A DNA stretch of 64,000 nt from Shinella sp. WSJ-2. GTDB lineage: Bacteria > Pseudomonadota > Alphaproteobacteria > Rhizobiales > Rhizobiaceae. The stretch is taken from assembly GCF_003432075.1 (NCBI RefSeq), contig NZ_QWBU01000005.1, positions 1 through 64,000 on the forward strand, written 5' to 3'. This document shows positions 8,801 to 17,305 of this stretch, one piece after another. The notes beneath the pieces are model-generated. The model ran no database searches, was not told the DNA's origin, and saw nothing but the letters and a program-made list of their open reading frames with translations. A program made the position numbers and the translations under genes. The first letter of the stretch is position 1. Every line of letters begins with the position of its first letter.

Positions 8801-11800
8801 TGGGTCCAGGCGAGCGTCTTCGCCCGCTCGAAGGCGCTTCTGTCGTGGTGCTTGTCGATGCGTTCAAGAAGCTCTTCTCGCGACCGTGCGACGACCGTCC
8901 AGAAGGCAATGCGCGCCACTTTGCCGGGAAGCACCCGCACGCTGCGGCGTAGCGCGAAGATCGGATCGAGCACGGTTCCCGCGGTGTTGGAAAGCGCCTG
9001 CCCGTCGTGGATGGCGGCGGCGTTGGCGATGGAACGGCCGCGGCCCAGGAAACGGGCGCGATCGGATTCGTATTGCGGATCGGCAATCGCATCGCCCTCA
9101 ACCACGGCAAAGTGGGCGGCCCAGATCTCGGCCTCCGAAGGCGCCCGGCGGCGGCGCGTGGCGATGAGCGCGCCGTATTCGGCCAGATGCTCGGTCTCGA
9201 CGAACATCTTGGCGAAGGCGGGATGCGCGTTGTCGGTTGCCGGCGTGGCAAGCACCAGTTCGGCATAGGAGGTCAGCTCGATCTCGCGCGCCCGCCGCCC
9301 GCTATTGGTGAGGCAGATCCGGCGCACCTCGCCGTCGTCCTCGCCGGAGACGATGACATCCATCTCCGTCGTCAGCGTCTCGTCATGGCGAATATATTGC
9401 GCGTGATCCTCGCCGAAGACCACCGAGGCCTCGGCCCTGTCGCCGACTACCGGGAGCGTGGGGGAGAAGATCGTGCCGGTCTGCATGTCCCTGAGAAAGA
9501 TGAAAGCGCCGCAATCGTCGCGGGTCGCATCCTCGCGCCAGCGCGTGACGGCGATATCGCGCCAGCGGCTGTAGCCGCCGCCCGAGGCCGTCAGCATGAC
9601 CGCATAGCGCCCATTGGACAGGAGATGCGTGACCGGCGCGCCGGCGACGGGCAGCGAGAGCCGGCGCACCGACGGCGCCGGGTTCAGCGAAATGCCCGCG
9701 GATGCCTTGACCTCCTCGGCGCGCGGGCGGGCGATCGCCACGTCGCGCGGCATGCGTTCCGACAGCAGGAGTTCGCTGGCCATGATCATGGGCTCGCGGT
9801 GGAACCGCGCCCGCATACGCCCGTCCTGCAGGAGGACGGCGATGGCGACGATGGTCATACCCTGGTGGTGGGCCATGTAGCTGCGGATGATCTCGACGCG
9901 GGCGTCTTCTGGCAGGCGGGCGCGGGTGAAGTCCAGCGCCTCGTAGAAGCCGTGCACGCCGCGCGCGCCAAGGGATTCGAGATGCCGGTAGTTTTCGAGC
10001 GCAGCATGGGGATCGACCATGGCGGCAAGGCCGGTGGCATAGGGGGCGATGACAATGTTGCCTGACAGCCCGCGCTTGAGGCCGAGCCCCGGCACGCCGA
10101 AGTTGGAATATTGATAGGTGAACTCGATGTCACGCGCATTGAAGGCGGATTCCGATATGCCCCAAGGCACGTGCCGCGACCGCCCATAGGCCTCCTGCCG
10201 AGCGACGATCAGCCTGTTCGTGTCGTCGAGCAGGCTTCCCGCCGGTGCGCGCATCACGAGCGACGGCATGAGATATTCGAACATCGAGCCCGACCAGGAG
10301 ATCAGCGCCGAGCCGCTGCCGAGCGGCGTCGCCGCCCGGCCGAGGCGGAACCAGTGCCGCGTGCCGATATCACCCTTGGCAATGGCGAAGAAGCTCGCAA
10401 GCCGGGCTTCCGAAGCGAGAAGATCGTAGCAGTTCGGGTCGAGCCCGTTGTCGGCGAGCGAATAGCCGATGGACAGGAGCTTCCTGTCGGGATCGAACAG
10501 AAAGGCGAAATCCATGTCGAGCGCCATGGTGCGGGCCGTGTCCGCAAGCGCCTGAAGCCGGGCTTTCACGGAGGCGGCATCATCGCGGAAGACCTGTCGG
10601 TCGCGCGCGGCCTGTGTGACGGAACGGGCGAGCGCGCCGATCCAGAACGTAAGATCGGCGGCCGTGCCGTCATCGGCAGGTGTTGCCTGCTCGGCCAGTT
10701 TCAGGGCCTTGTCCAGAAGCCGCGTCAATGCGGGTGTTGCGGCCTCGATGGATTGCGGGCCACGCACGAGGGTTTCAGCCTCGTCAAGAATGGCTGCCAG
10801 GCTGGCACCGGGATTGCCGGCCGTCTCGCCAAGGGCCATGCGGGCGAGCGCCAGCGTATCGCCGAAACCCTGGCCGTCTTCCGCCGGCGGCGTCGCGGCC
10901 CACTCCTCGCAGGCATTCGCCAGCGCGATCAGATGGCCTGCGAGATTGCCGCTATCGACGGAGGAGACGTAGGGGGGAGCGAGGGTTCTGAGATCGCGCG
11001 TATCGTACCAGTTGAAGAAATGCCCGTTGAACCGGTCGAGCCGCTTGAGCGTCGAAAAAGTCGCCTCCAGCCTTTCGAGCGCTTCAAGCGTTCCCACCCA
11101 GCCGAAGTCGCGCGCAGCGACCGTCGAGAGAAGATAGAGGCCGATATTGGTCGGCGAGGTCCGGTGGGCGATGGCGGGCAGCGGGGTTTCCTGGAAATTG
11201 TCCGGTGGCAGCATGTTTTCCAGCGGCGTGACGAAGGTTTCGAAGAACCGCCATGTGCGCCGCGCGACGAGCCGGAGTTCCGCCGCATCGGCATTCGAAA
11301 GCGCCCTGCCCGGCCGTGCCGTCGGCGACCGGCTGACCCAGAGCGCGATGGCGGGCGCGGCCGACCAGAGGAGTGCCAGCAACAGCGCCAGAGGCCAGGC
11401 GACCGGCGAAAACGCGACAGCAGCGGCCAGGAGGACCAGCCCGACGACACTGCCGCCCGCCATGTCACGGTAGAAGCCGGCAAGCGTCAGCCGCATCCGG
11501 TTTCCAGATGTCGCGGCGGTCGTCCACTCCAAGAGTTTCCTGCGCGTCACCAGCAGCCGACCGGCGGTTCTGAGCACGGCATCGCAATTGCGCCAGGCCT
11601 GATCGGGCAGGAAGAAGAGGCCGAGCGCCGCCTGCATCGCGGCGAGCTTGATATCGCCGGCAAGCCTGACGGCATGGCTGCTCAGTTGCAGGCCGCTGCG
11701 GCGCGGCAGGATGGCGAAGGCCACCGGCAGGAAGGCGGGAAAGACGATGCATGAAGCGACCAGCAGCGCCGCGGTCACGCCCGCCTGCAACGGCATCGCG

Positions 11801-14421
11801 CAACAAGCCACGAGTGCTGCGAATGTCGACGGCGCGATGAGGGTGCGGCGCAGATTGTCCAGCATCTTCCAGCGGCCGAGTGCGGGAAGTGCCCGCCGCC
11901 CGAATATCCACGGTAGCAGCTGCCAGTCACCGCGTGTCCAGCGGTGCTGGCGCCGGGCGGCAACGTCGTAGCGCGACGGAAAATCGTCGACCACCTCGAC
12001 ATCGGAGGCGAGCCCCGCCCGCGCGAACGTGCCCTCGAAGAGATCGTGGCTGAGAAGGGTATTCTCCGGAATGCGGCCAGCCAGCGCCGCCTCGAAGGCA
12101 TCGACGTCATAGATGCCCTTGCCGGTATAGGAACCCTCGCCGAACAGGTCCTGATAGACGTCGGAAACGGCCGCCGCATAGGGATCCATGCCACCGGGCG
12201 CGGAAAAGACCCGCTGGTAGAGCGAGCCTTCGCGGCCGATGGGAAGCGACGGGGTGACGCGCGGCTGGATGATCGCATAGCCGTCGACGACCCGCTGCTG
12301 CACGGTATCGAAGCGCGGCCGGTTGAGGGGATGCGCCATCTTGCCGATCAGCCGCAGGACCGTGTCGCGCGGCAATTTCGTATCCGCGTCGAGGGTGATG
12401 ACATAGCGCACGTCCGGCGGGACGGATGGCGACTTTCCGCCAAGCGCCATGAAGCTGGTGTCGGTGGCGCCGCGCAGCAGGCGGTTGAGCTCGTGCAGCT
12501 TGCCGCGCTTTCGCTCCCAGCCCATCCAAACATTCTCGCTGGCATTGAACCGGCGCTTTCGATGCAGCAGCAGGAAGCGGTCGCCGGCCGGACCCGGCCC
12601 GTGCCGGCGGTTGAGGTCGGCCATGGTCTCAACAGCGAGCGCGAGAAGCGCGCCATCGCCCTCGACGGTCTCCTGCGAGGCGTCCTTTCCGTCGGTCAGC
12701 AAAGCGAAGCTCAGGTCGCCGCCCGCGCCCGAGAGATGATGGACCTCCAGCCGCTCGATCTGCTCCAGCAGGTCGGCACGATTGCTCAGGAGCGTCGGCA
12801 CGACGACCAGCGTGCGTGACGACGATGGGACGCCCTGCGCGAGTTCCAGTCCCGGCAGACCGGTCGCGCTGTGGCTCCAGCTCACGAAGCGGTTGACGAG
12901 CGCCGTCGCGATATCGCTTGCCGGCAACAGCGTCAGCACCGCGAAGACGATCAAGCCGGGCGCCGAGAGACCGGCGATGGACAGCAGCCATAGCGCAAGC
13001 ACCAGAAGCATCGCCGTCACGAGCCCGATCGCCCCGACATAACCGGCAATGCCCGTGCGCGCCGCCAGCCGCCCAGCGATCAGATGCCGGGGCGGGCGGA
13101 ACCCGACCGCGCGCTCTAGAGCCGGCCGGCCTTCCGCGATCAGGTGGTAGCCCGGATCGCCGACACGTTCGGCCTGCGAGGCGGTGTCCCCCGCGAACGG
13201 TGCGGCCTGCGCCGCTTTCACCGCCTGCCCGGCAATGTCGAGTTCCGACAGGTCCGAGCCGCGGGCGAGGTCTTCGAGGGCGCTGCGATAGAGGTTGCGC
13301 GTGGCGAAATCCATGCGGGCGAAGCTGCCGTCGGCCGAAAGGCACGCATCGACGAGGCTGACTTTTTCAAAAAGATCGGCCCAGTCAACATCGCTGATCA
13401 GCCGCATGCTGGTGATGATGTTCCTGATCGTGACATTCGACGCGCCCTGGCGCTGCTGGGCATGCCGCACCACGGCATCCACCGAGCTATCCTGCCTTGC
13501 CAGCCGCGCCTCCAGCCAGCCATGCGCCGGCGTCGTGCTGGGGTCCTGGTCGCGCAGCCGTTTGGCAAGCTGGGCCGCGAAGAGTTCGGGCAGGGGGTCG
13601 GCGGAGACCCTTTCAAGCGCGCTGCCGTGACCCTCGTTCGCCAAGAGCCTGTCGGCCAGCGCATCCGCCTCGGCACGCATGCGGCGCCCGGCGGTAATCT
13701 GGTCGGCAAGCCTGCGCAGGTTCTCGACGAGCACGATGCGCAGGGTGATCGCCACAGCCCACAATTCACCGATCGTCAGGGGTTGGACCTTTTGATAGGC
13801 GGCTATGAAGCGGACGAGCGTCTCTGGATCGAAATGGCTGTCGGTGTGCGCGACGAAGGCCCAGGCAATGCCGAAGACGCGTGGATATCCGGCGAACGGC
13901 CCCTCGGCGAGTTTTGGCAGCTGCCTGTAATAGTTGGGCGGCAGGTCATCATGAATCTCGCGGATCTGCTCCTCGACCAGATGGTAGTTGTCCAGCAGCC
14001 ATTCGGCCGCCGGTACGACCCCTCGCTCGTTTTCCACCTCCAGGGCGCTGGCACGATAGGCGGCAAGCAGGACCGCTGCGTTGGTCTTCAGGCGCTTGTG
14101 CAGCGACTGGACGGACGGCGGCCGCTTCGTTACCGGCTGGGCCAGCGCTAGGGTCGCTGCGTGCTGCTCGAGCCTTTCAATGCCGAACAGTTCCTCCCGT
14201 ACCGGCATGGGATCGTTCCACGGCCCGTCCGGCGTGCGGCGGAAACCGAAGCCGGACGACGGACGGTCGCCGTCGCCTTTCCCGTCCGCAGCCGCTGGCG
14301 GCTCCGGCGGCGGTTTGGAACCCGCCTCGGTGTGGAGGATCCGTTCGGCCCCGGTTCTTTCGACAACAGCGGTCTCCGAGTTGCCAATGTCTTCCACGCC
14401 ACGCTCTTGGCCTCTGGCCAT
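5809..14421 (-). CDS. Cyclic beta-1,2-glucan synthase-like protein (GT84 / glycoamylase-like / GH94)
   Basis: A 2,870-residue inner-membrane enzyme of the NdvB/ChvB type, close to the family length of about 2,830-2,870. Visible parts in order: an N-terminal region; membrane helices near 440-510; a GT84 domain with the donor-site DADTKLPRD near 675 and QHRWTRGDW near 823; more helices to about 1,000; a glycoamylase-like domain near 1,375-1,540 (for example YMAHHQGM); and repeated phosphorylase-like regions ending in a GH94 domain with the acid/base motif GTGDWNDGMN near 2,552. Family members use UDP-glucose to build periplasmic cyclic beta-1,2-glucans. I chose ATG 14421 because AAAGGA sits at a normal spacing; ATG 14427 is the alternative. 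It could be the main NdvB or a stress-linked paralogue; the surroundings favour the latter. Confidence 0.9.
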   Translation of the reverse strand: MARGQERGVEDIGNSETAVVERTGAERILHTEAGSKPPPEPPAAADGKGDGDRPSSGFGFRRTPDGPWNDPMPVREELFGIERLEQHAATLALAQPVTKRPPSVQSLHKRLKTNAAVLLAAYRASALEVENERGVVPAAEWLLDNYHLVEEQIREIHDDLPPNYYRQLPKLAEGPFAGYPRVFGIAWAFVAHTDSHFDPETLVRFIAAYQKVQPLTIGELWAVAITLRIVLVENLRRLADQITAGRRMRAEADALADRLLANEGHGSALERVSADPLPELFAAQLAKRLRDQDPSTTPAHGWLEARLARQDSSVDAVVRHAQQRQGASNVTIRNIITSMRLISDVDWADLFEKVSLVDACLSADGSFARMDFATRNLYRSALEDLARGSDLSELDIAGQAVKAAQAAPFAGDTASQAERVGDPGYHLIAEGRPALERAVGFRPPRHLIAGRLAARTGIAGYVGAIGLVTAMLLVLALWLLSIAGLSAPGLIVFAVLTLLPASDIATALVNRFVSWSHSATGLPGLELAQGVPSSSRTLVVVPTLLSNRADLLEQIERLEVHHLSGAGGDLSFALLTDGKDASQETVEGDGALLALAVETMADLNRRHGPGPAGDRFLLLHRKRRFNASENVWMGWERKRGKLHELNRLLRGATDTSFMALGGKSPSVPPDVRYVITLDADTKLPRDTVLRLIGKMAHPLNRPRFDTVQQRVVDGYAIIQPRVTPSLPIGREGSLYQRVFSAPGGMDPYAAAVSDVYQDLFGEGSYTGKGIYDVDAFEAALAGRIPENTLLSHDLFEGTFARAGLASDVEVVDDFPSRYDVAARRQHRWTRGDWQLLPWIFGRRALPALGRWKMLDNLRRTLIAPSTFAALVACCAMPLQAGVTAALLVASCIVFPAFLPVAFAILPRRSGLQLSSHAVRLAGDIKLAAMQAALGLFFLPDQAWRNCDAVLRTAGRLLVTRRKLLEWTTAATSGNRMRLTLAGFYRDMAGGSVVGLVLLAAAVAFSPVAWPLALLLALLWSAAPAIALWVSRSPTARPGRALSNADAAELRLVARRTWRFFETFVTPLENMLPPDNFQETPLPAIAHRTSPTNIGLYLLSTVAARDFGWVGTLEALERLEATFSTLKRLDRFNGHFFNWYDTRDLRTLAPPYVSSVDSGNLAGHLIALANACEEWAATPPAEDGQGFGDTLALARMALGETAGNPGASLAAILDEAETLVRGPQSIEAATPALTRLLDKALKLAEQATPADDGTAADLTFWIGALARSVTQAARDRQVFRDDAASVKARLQALADTARTMALDMDFAFLFDPDRKLLSIGYSLADNGLDPNCYDLLASEARLASFFAIAKGDIGTRHWFRLGRAATPLGSGSALISWSGSMFEYLMPSLVMRAPAGSLLDDTNRLIVARQEAYGRSRHVPWGISESAFNARDIEFTYQYSNFGVPGLGLKRGLSGNIVIAPYATGLAAMVDPHAALENYRHLESLGARGVHGFYEALDFTRARLPEDARVEIIRSYMAHHQGMTIVAIAVLLQDGRMRARFHREPMIMASELLLSERMPRDVAIARPRAEEVKASAGISLNPAPSVRRLSLPVAGAPVTHLLSNGRYAVMLTASGGGYSRWRDIAVTRWREDATRDDCGAFIFLRDMQTGTIFSPTLPVVGDRAEASVVFGEDHAQYIRHDETLTTEMDVIVSGEDDGEVRRICLTNSGRRAREIELTSYAELVLATPATDNAHPAFAKMFVETEHLAEYGALIATRRRRAPSEAEIWAAHFAVVEGDAIADPQYESDRARFLGRGRSIANAAAIHDGQALSNTAGTVLDPIFALRRSVRVLPGKVARIAFWTVVARSREELLERIDKHHDRSAFERAKTLAWTQAQVQLHHLDMDLEEASDFQRLAAPILYADARFRPASDAILAGAGPQSGLWPYGISGDLPIVLLRIEDTEDLPQLRQMLRAHEYWRIKRLAVDLVIVNERAASYVQDLQNAVEAAVRSSQSRPRFGDMPAQGAVHVLRADFLNQETKNLLNATARVVLSAHHGLIADQLARLSAGVERSAPLPPSFPSKSSAEMVAPPVDLEFFNGLGGFDRNGTEYVTVLENGAMTPMPWINVIANPAFGFQVSSDGSAYSWAENSRENQITQWSNDPVGDPSGEALYIRDEETLELWSPTAQPIRDNGRYVARHGFGYSRFAHRAHGIESDLLSYVPLADPIRISRLTLTNHSSRPRRLSVTSYAEWVLGTLRGANAPFIATSLDAETGAIFARNRSAMGFPGRIAFADLGGRQTAWTGDRAEFLGRGGSSARPAALTRRKPLGAKVGAGLDPCAALQCTIDLDPGESIELVSFLGEAASAEEACALITRYRAADLDTVLADVTEHWRTLLQTVQVRTPDRAMDIMLNGWLLYQTLACRIWARSAFYQASGAYGFRDQLQDGMALAFARPEETRAHILRAAGRQFAEGDMQHWWLPHSGAGVRTRISDDRIWLAFATATYIGTAGDAPILDEAIPFLDGPVLAEGEHDAFFQPTPSDETASLFEHCARGLDQAVALTGRHGLPLMGTGDWNDGMNRVGEGGEGESVWLGWLLTRAIDLFAPLAERRDPARAARWKAHAEKLKASIEQETWDGAWYRRATFDDGSWLGSKDNDECRIDSIAQSWAVLSGAADPARAAAAMASLERHLIRREDGLALLFTPPFDATPRDPGYIKGYPPGLRENGGQYSHAAMWAILAFARLGEGDKAHGLFALLNPINHAGTPEAALRYKVEPYVVAADVYSVAPHIGRGGWTWYTGSAAWMYRAGIEGILGLRRQGGVLVMDPCLPASWLQVEVTVKLGDTCYNIEVRRASDQPPSATLDGSSLPHAGGPIRLPVDGDRHVLVLVE

Positions 14422-14528
14422 AATCATTCCTTTGCCCGGATGCGGCCAGGCAGCCGGCCGGGCGAAACCCGGCAATCGTTCTGGGGATGTGAAGGGTCGC
14501 CGAAGCTCCGCTCCAGTGTTAGGCGCTC

Positions 14529-14780
14529 TCAGCCGAAATCGGCGCGCGTCAGGACGTAGGCCGGCTTGCGGGCGGCGGAATAGGCGCGGCGGGCGGCCGT
14601 GTCGATGGCGGCGCGGGCGGCGTCGAAAGCCTTGAGATAACCCGCTTCGGAGGTCGCCGTCGGAAAGATATCCGTCGCCGCGAAGAACGGGATTGCAAAC
14701 ACGCCGTCATGACCGATGAAGCGGATGCGCTTGCCCGCCTCTTCGTAGCTTCTGCTCGGGTTCGGAAAACTGAGACTCAT
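14529..14780 (-). CDS. DUF1488-family protein
   Basis: An 83-residue protein beginning MSLSFPNPSRSYEEAGKRIR and continuing FIGHDGVFAIPFF, the usual layout of the DUF1488 family in rhizobia. It is small, soluble and of unknown function. The start at 14780 is preceded by GAGG at good spacing. It lies about 110 bp upstream of the glucan synthase gene on the same strand, so the two may share a transcript. Confidence 0.78.
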   Translation of the reverse strand: MSLSFPNPSRSYEEAGKRIRFIGHDGVFAIPFFAATDIFPTATSEAGYLKAFDAARAAIDTAARRAYSAARKPAYVLTRADFG

Positions 14781-15191
14781 GGAACGTTCCTCGTGGTGGA
14801 CGGCTGCCTCTTCGCTACGAAAAGCCGCCGTGAGCACCGGAAACAGTCGCGCCGGCGCCCTTCAAAGAAATAATGTCATCCAAAAACGTGATGCAGACCG
14901 CATAAATTCTCGGAAATTCAAAGAAAAAATTAGACTCATGACTGTAAATACTCGTCGACAACCCATGAGTCCATACGTTTTTCGATCGAATTCATCATAT
15001 CACAGAAATTAAAATCCTGATTTTTATTTTACGACGAGAAAAAATCACGAAACACCAAAGAAAAATCTTTAATTTCATTTGCTTTATGCCCGTTAAAGCG
15101 CACACTGAAACTGTCCGGATTGCCATTGGCTCCAGGTCCGAGCGCGGGCCTTTATCGATCCCGATAATCATCGATTATAGGGAGTAAAGTC
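14781..15191. other. AT-rich intergenic region
   Basis: About 410 bp of AT-rich DNA between divergent genes with no convincing frame. A perfect 8-bp inverted repeat, GACTCATG at 14933-14940 and CATGAGTC at 14964-14971, could be an operator or a chance pairing. GGGAG at 15180-15184 is the ribosome-binding site of the gene at 15192. Confidence 0.45.
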
Positions 15192-15533
15192 ATGTCATTC
15201 AGTCTGAACATGGAAAAAGCAAAACCCTACTTAGTGGGTTTCGTTCTTGGCCTCGTGGCTGCACCGATTATCGCTTTCAATGCGGGATGGGTTTCGACCA
15301 CCAGCGCGCGCACCGAGGCGATCAGGACCGCACGGGTAGAGACTTTGGCGGGCATATGCTCTGCCACGGCCGGTCGCATCGCCACCGCCAGCAGCACCGA
15401 TCTGGCAACCTACAAAGGATACGAAAACCGTGCGAAGCGGGACGAACTCGTCGCCGCCGCGATGGCGGATATCCAGGTGCCGGCGGATCTCCTCAGCAAG
15501 GTCACCTTCGATTGCGGGCGCACTTTGTCCTGA
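15192..15533 (+). CDS. Membrane-anchored hypothetical protein (113 aa)
   Basis: The protein has one N-terminal helix (about 13-34, PYLVGFVLGLVAAPIIAFNA) that could be an uncleaved anchor. A polar domain follows with two Cys residues (about 56 and 108) that could form a periplasmic disulfide. GGGAG precedes the ATG by 8 bp. I recognise it only as a type of conserved alphaproteobacterial hypothetical. It is monocistronic and followed by a clear hairpin terminator. Function unknown. Confidence 0.7.
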   Translation: MSFSLNMEKAKPYLVGFVLGLVAAPIIAFNAGWVSTTSARTEAIRTARVETLAGICSATAGRIATASSTDLATYKGYENRAKRDELVAAAMADIQVPADLLSKVTFDCGRTLS

Positions 15534-15557
15534 TAAGCACGAAATTCGCAAGATGCG

Positions 15558-15590
15558 AAGCCGGAGGCGTTTTCGCCCTCGGCTTTCGGT
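15558..15590 (+). terminator. Rho-independent terminator after the 113-aa gene
   Basis: A stem starting AAGCCGGAGGCG at 15558 pairs with CGCCCTCGGCTT ending at 15585 across a TTTT loop (one mismatch and one G-U). It is followed by a short T-containing tract. It lies 24 bp past the stop. Confidence 0.65.
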
Positions 15591-15662
15591 TTGATAAAAT
15601 TTTGAATATTCAAGCCGGTGGCCGTTCCTGCCGAGAATCTTCGACCCGCATGTTTCGGATTG

Positions 15663-15857
15663 CTATTTTCGCTTCGGCAACGGCGTAGGACTGGCCATCT
15701 CGTTGGTCAGGCGGAGCGTGCGCAACTTATCGGTCTTCTTCTCTCGCGCTGTCGTCTCCTGGTCGATGATCCTCCAGGCGACCAAGTTGGTCTCCGACGC
15801 CTTTTTGTGCGCAGTGGTCTTTGTCGGCTTGAAAAACCGTTCGCTATTCGCTGTCAT
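15663..15857 (-). CDS. Small basic hypothetical protein (64 aa)
   Basis: The frame begins MTANSERFFKPTKTTAHKKA and is rich in Lys, Thr, Arg and Glu, with a helical middle (TDKLRTLRLTNEM). It fits a type of short conserved hypothetical seen in rhizobia, hydrophilic and probably cytoplasmic. It lies 56 bp downstream of the acyl carrier protein gene on the same strand and may end that operon. Function unknown. Confidence 0.6.
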   Translation of the reverse strand: MTANSERFFKPTKTTAHKKASETNLVAWRIIDQETTAREKKTDKLRTLRLTNEMASPTPLPKRK

Positions 15858-15913
15858 CCGTCAACTCCTTCATCCCGCAACGACTGATCGTCATCCAGGC
15901 GTCCGCTTATCTT

Positions 15914-16162
15914 TCACGACTGTGAGGCGACCACGAAGTCGATGGCGTCCCGAACCGTCAGGAATTCCTCGGCCGGCTCGCCAGGAACGGCGATGCCAAA
16001 CTCGTCTTCGATGAGCATTACGATTTGGACCATCTCCAGGGAATCAGCACCGAGGTCATCGACAATTGAAGCATCATCGACGACCTTCGATTTCTCGACG
16101 GCCAACTGTCCAATGATGATGTTTTTCACACGCTCGGCAATATCGGCTCTTCCGTCTTCCAT
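15914..16162 (-). CDS. Stand-alone acyl carrier protein
   Basis: An 82-residue acyl carrier protein. The phosphopantetheine-attachment Ser lies in the motif GADSLEMVQIVMLIEDEFGI, which is the classic helix II region with DSLE in place of the commoner DSLD. Holo-ACP carries acyl chains as thioesters in the cytoplasm. The gene is not beside fatty-acid genes, so it is unlikely to be the housekeeping AcpP. It resembles specialised rhizobial ACPs and sits in a run of tiny membrane-protein genes. The ATG at 16162 is chosen because ACP homology begins there. Its acyl substrate and partner enzyme are not visible in the window. Confidence 0.88.
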   Translation of the reverse strand: MEDGRADIAERVKNIIIGQLAVEKSKVVDDASIVDDLGADSLEMVQIVMLIEDEFGIAVPGEPAEEFLTVRDAIDFVVASQS

Positions 16163-16187
16163 GGCGAGGTGTCCTGATGAAGAATAA

Positions 16188-16322
16188 TTACTGGGACGCT
16201 TCCGGCTGACGCGACTGGGAGGGATGAAGGCGATCATAGCGGCTTTGGTCCGGGCGGTAGGCCCAAACAAACCCGACCGTCAAAACCAATGCGACAAGGA
16301 TGGCTGTCAGACGATTGGGCAT
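16188..16322 (-). CDS. 44-residue single-helix membrane peptide
   Basis: ATG at 16322 opens a 44-codon frame beginning MPNRLTAILVALVLTVGFVW, followed by a polar, Arg/Gln/Ser-rich tail ending EASQ and TAA at 16188. The layout, one helix (about 6-20) and a charged tail, is typical of real small membrane proteins. It overlaps the end of the 96-aa gene by 16 bp and lies 25 bp upstream of the acyl carrier protein gene, so it is probably translated within the same message. No strong ribosome-binding site is visible, which suggests coupling to the upstream gene. Function unknown. Confidence 0.55.
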   Translation of the reverse strand: MPNRLTAILVALVLTVGFVWAYRPDQSRYDRLHPSQSRQPEASQ

Positions 16323-16597
16323 CGCGGCCACGCTGCGGTGGAACCGCCCTCATTTTCCCAAACCTCGACACCGGCGCGCTGTTCTTGCGCGCGGGCTTTG
16401 CGGGATAGAGGATAGTTTCCGGCATCGATCGTCGCCGACTTGATCAATCGGATAAGATTTGCCGCGTCCTCATTCTTTGTTTCCTGTCCAGGCGCAAGGC
16501 TGTGGGTCTCATAATCGGCATTCTTGAGAACCTGCCGAAGGACAGTTCGGTGGTGCGTTCCCGGAATATCGGGCCCTTTGAAGATGAGGATTACCAT
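16307..16597 (-). CDS. Hypothetical protein (96 aa)
   Basis: The frame starts MVILIFKGPDIPGTHHRTVL at 16597 with GGAGGG 7 bp upstream. It is hydrophilic after a short hydrophobic start, with a helical, charged middle (NEDAANLIRLIKSATIDAG). I do not recognise a family. Its start overlaps the stop of the 40-residue membrane peptide gene by 7 bp (ATGGTAA), so the two are translationally coupled. Confidence 0.55.
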   Translation of the reverse strand: MVILIFKGPDIPGTHHRTVLRQVLKNADYETHSLAPGQETKNEDAANLIRLIKSATIDAGNYPLSRKARAQEQRAGVEVWENEGGSTAAWPRCPIV

Positions 16598-16713
16598 AGC
16601 CAACCCTCCATAAGGAGGACGAGCATCATCGTGAGGCTGACTGCAAAAAACACATAGCCGCCCTCAGTGGTCCATACATGTCTGTGCTGTTCGTGGAAGA
16701 ATGCGGAAGACAT
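16591..16713 (-). CDS. 40-residue membrane peptide, paralogue of the one at 19422
   Basis: ATG at 16713, preceded by a strong GGAGG, opens a 40-codon frame. It begins MSSAFFHEQHRHVWTTEGGY, has a helix rich in Val, Phe and Leu, and ends MEGWLW. It aligns end to end with the 38-residue product at 19422-19538: shared MSS start, H and T residues before a GYV helix start, SL-M in the helix, and GWL at the end. The 5' leaders are also conserved. One helix, short cytoplasmic-type N-terminus, probably inner membrane. Function unknown. Confidence 0.72.
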   Translation of the reverse strand: MSSAFFHEQHRHVWTTEGGYVFFAVSLTMMLVLLMEGWLW

Positions 16714-16732
16714 TGAGTCCTCCTTCATTTCA

Positions 16733-16784
16733 GGGCCAGGGTAACCAACCCTCAAACAGCAGCGCCCTTATCAATGGCTGCTGG
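16733..16784 (-). promoter_or_regulatory. Conserved structured leader, copy A
   Basis: About 52 nt just upstream of the 40-residue peptide gene, read on the minus strand. It contains CAGCAGC pairing with GCTGCTG, then AGGGT pairing with ACCCT around a 5-nt loop. A near-identical copy lies upstream of the paralogous gene at 19422. It ends about 20 nt before the start codon. The conservation of both stems suggests an RNA element or shared operator. Confidence 0.6.
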
Positions 16785-16906
16785 AACATCGAGCTTGCGC
16801 CCGATACCACGCGTTGGCAAGCCATCAATTGAGGCCGTTTCATGCCGGTAGCGCCTCGAAGTTAGTGGTCGACGGATGAGACGGCGACGCGGACTGTTCG
16901 TCATCG

Positions 16907-17305
16907 TTGGCTTTTGACAAGGACGCCACCGCTGAAGGTCGCAAGGCTTCCGCCCCAACAAGGCGTGTAGCAACAATGCGCATCAAGCGAATTCCCCTGC
17001 TGTTTTCGAAACCAAGCAACAACATCACGGCTGATCCCTCTAACAACTTTGGAGTCCAGCCGATAAGACGCGCTGTCCGGTCGCATGAAGACAAGAGACA
17101 CATCGTCATCGAGACATTTGATAAGGCTGGCTTCAGGCGCATCCAGGTTGTTCTGTTGCTATCTGTCGTTGATGACGTCGCTCACATTCTTCGTGGCGGC
17201 GTGGTTACGGCGCTGTGCCTGGACGCGGTTACAAACGCCTACCACATCCAGGACGGTATGCCGGTGCTGGAATTAATAGTAAAAAAGTGCCGGTTCGATG
17301 CCTGA
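16907..17305 (+). CDS. Doubtful hypothetical ORF (up to 132 aa) in a long gap
   Basis: The stretch 16785-17430 has no recognisable gene. The longest frame starts MAFDKDATAEGRKASAPTRR, or more plausibly at the internal ATG 16976. It ends with a more protein-like part (IQVVLLLSVVDDVAHILRGG). I do not recognise it, and no ribosome-binding site is clear. A competing minus-strand frame covers 16840-17142. It could be decayed coding DNA. Confidence 0.22.
   Translation: MAFDKDATAEGRKASAPTRRVATMRIKRIPLLFSKPSNNITADPSNNFGVQPIRRAVRSHEDKRHIVIETFDKAGFRRIQVVLLLSVVDDVAHILRGGVVTALCLDAVTNAYHIQDGMPVLELIVKKCRFDA

Noticed and set aside
14933-14971. 8-bp inverted repeat GACTCATG/CATGAGTC
   Set aside because: Perfect arms but short, with 23 bp between them and no second copy in a comparable promoter; kept only as a note in the gap entry.
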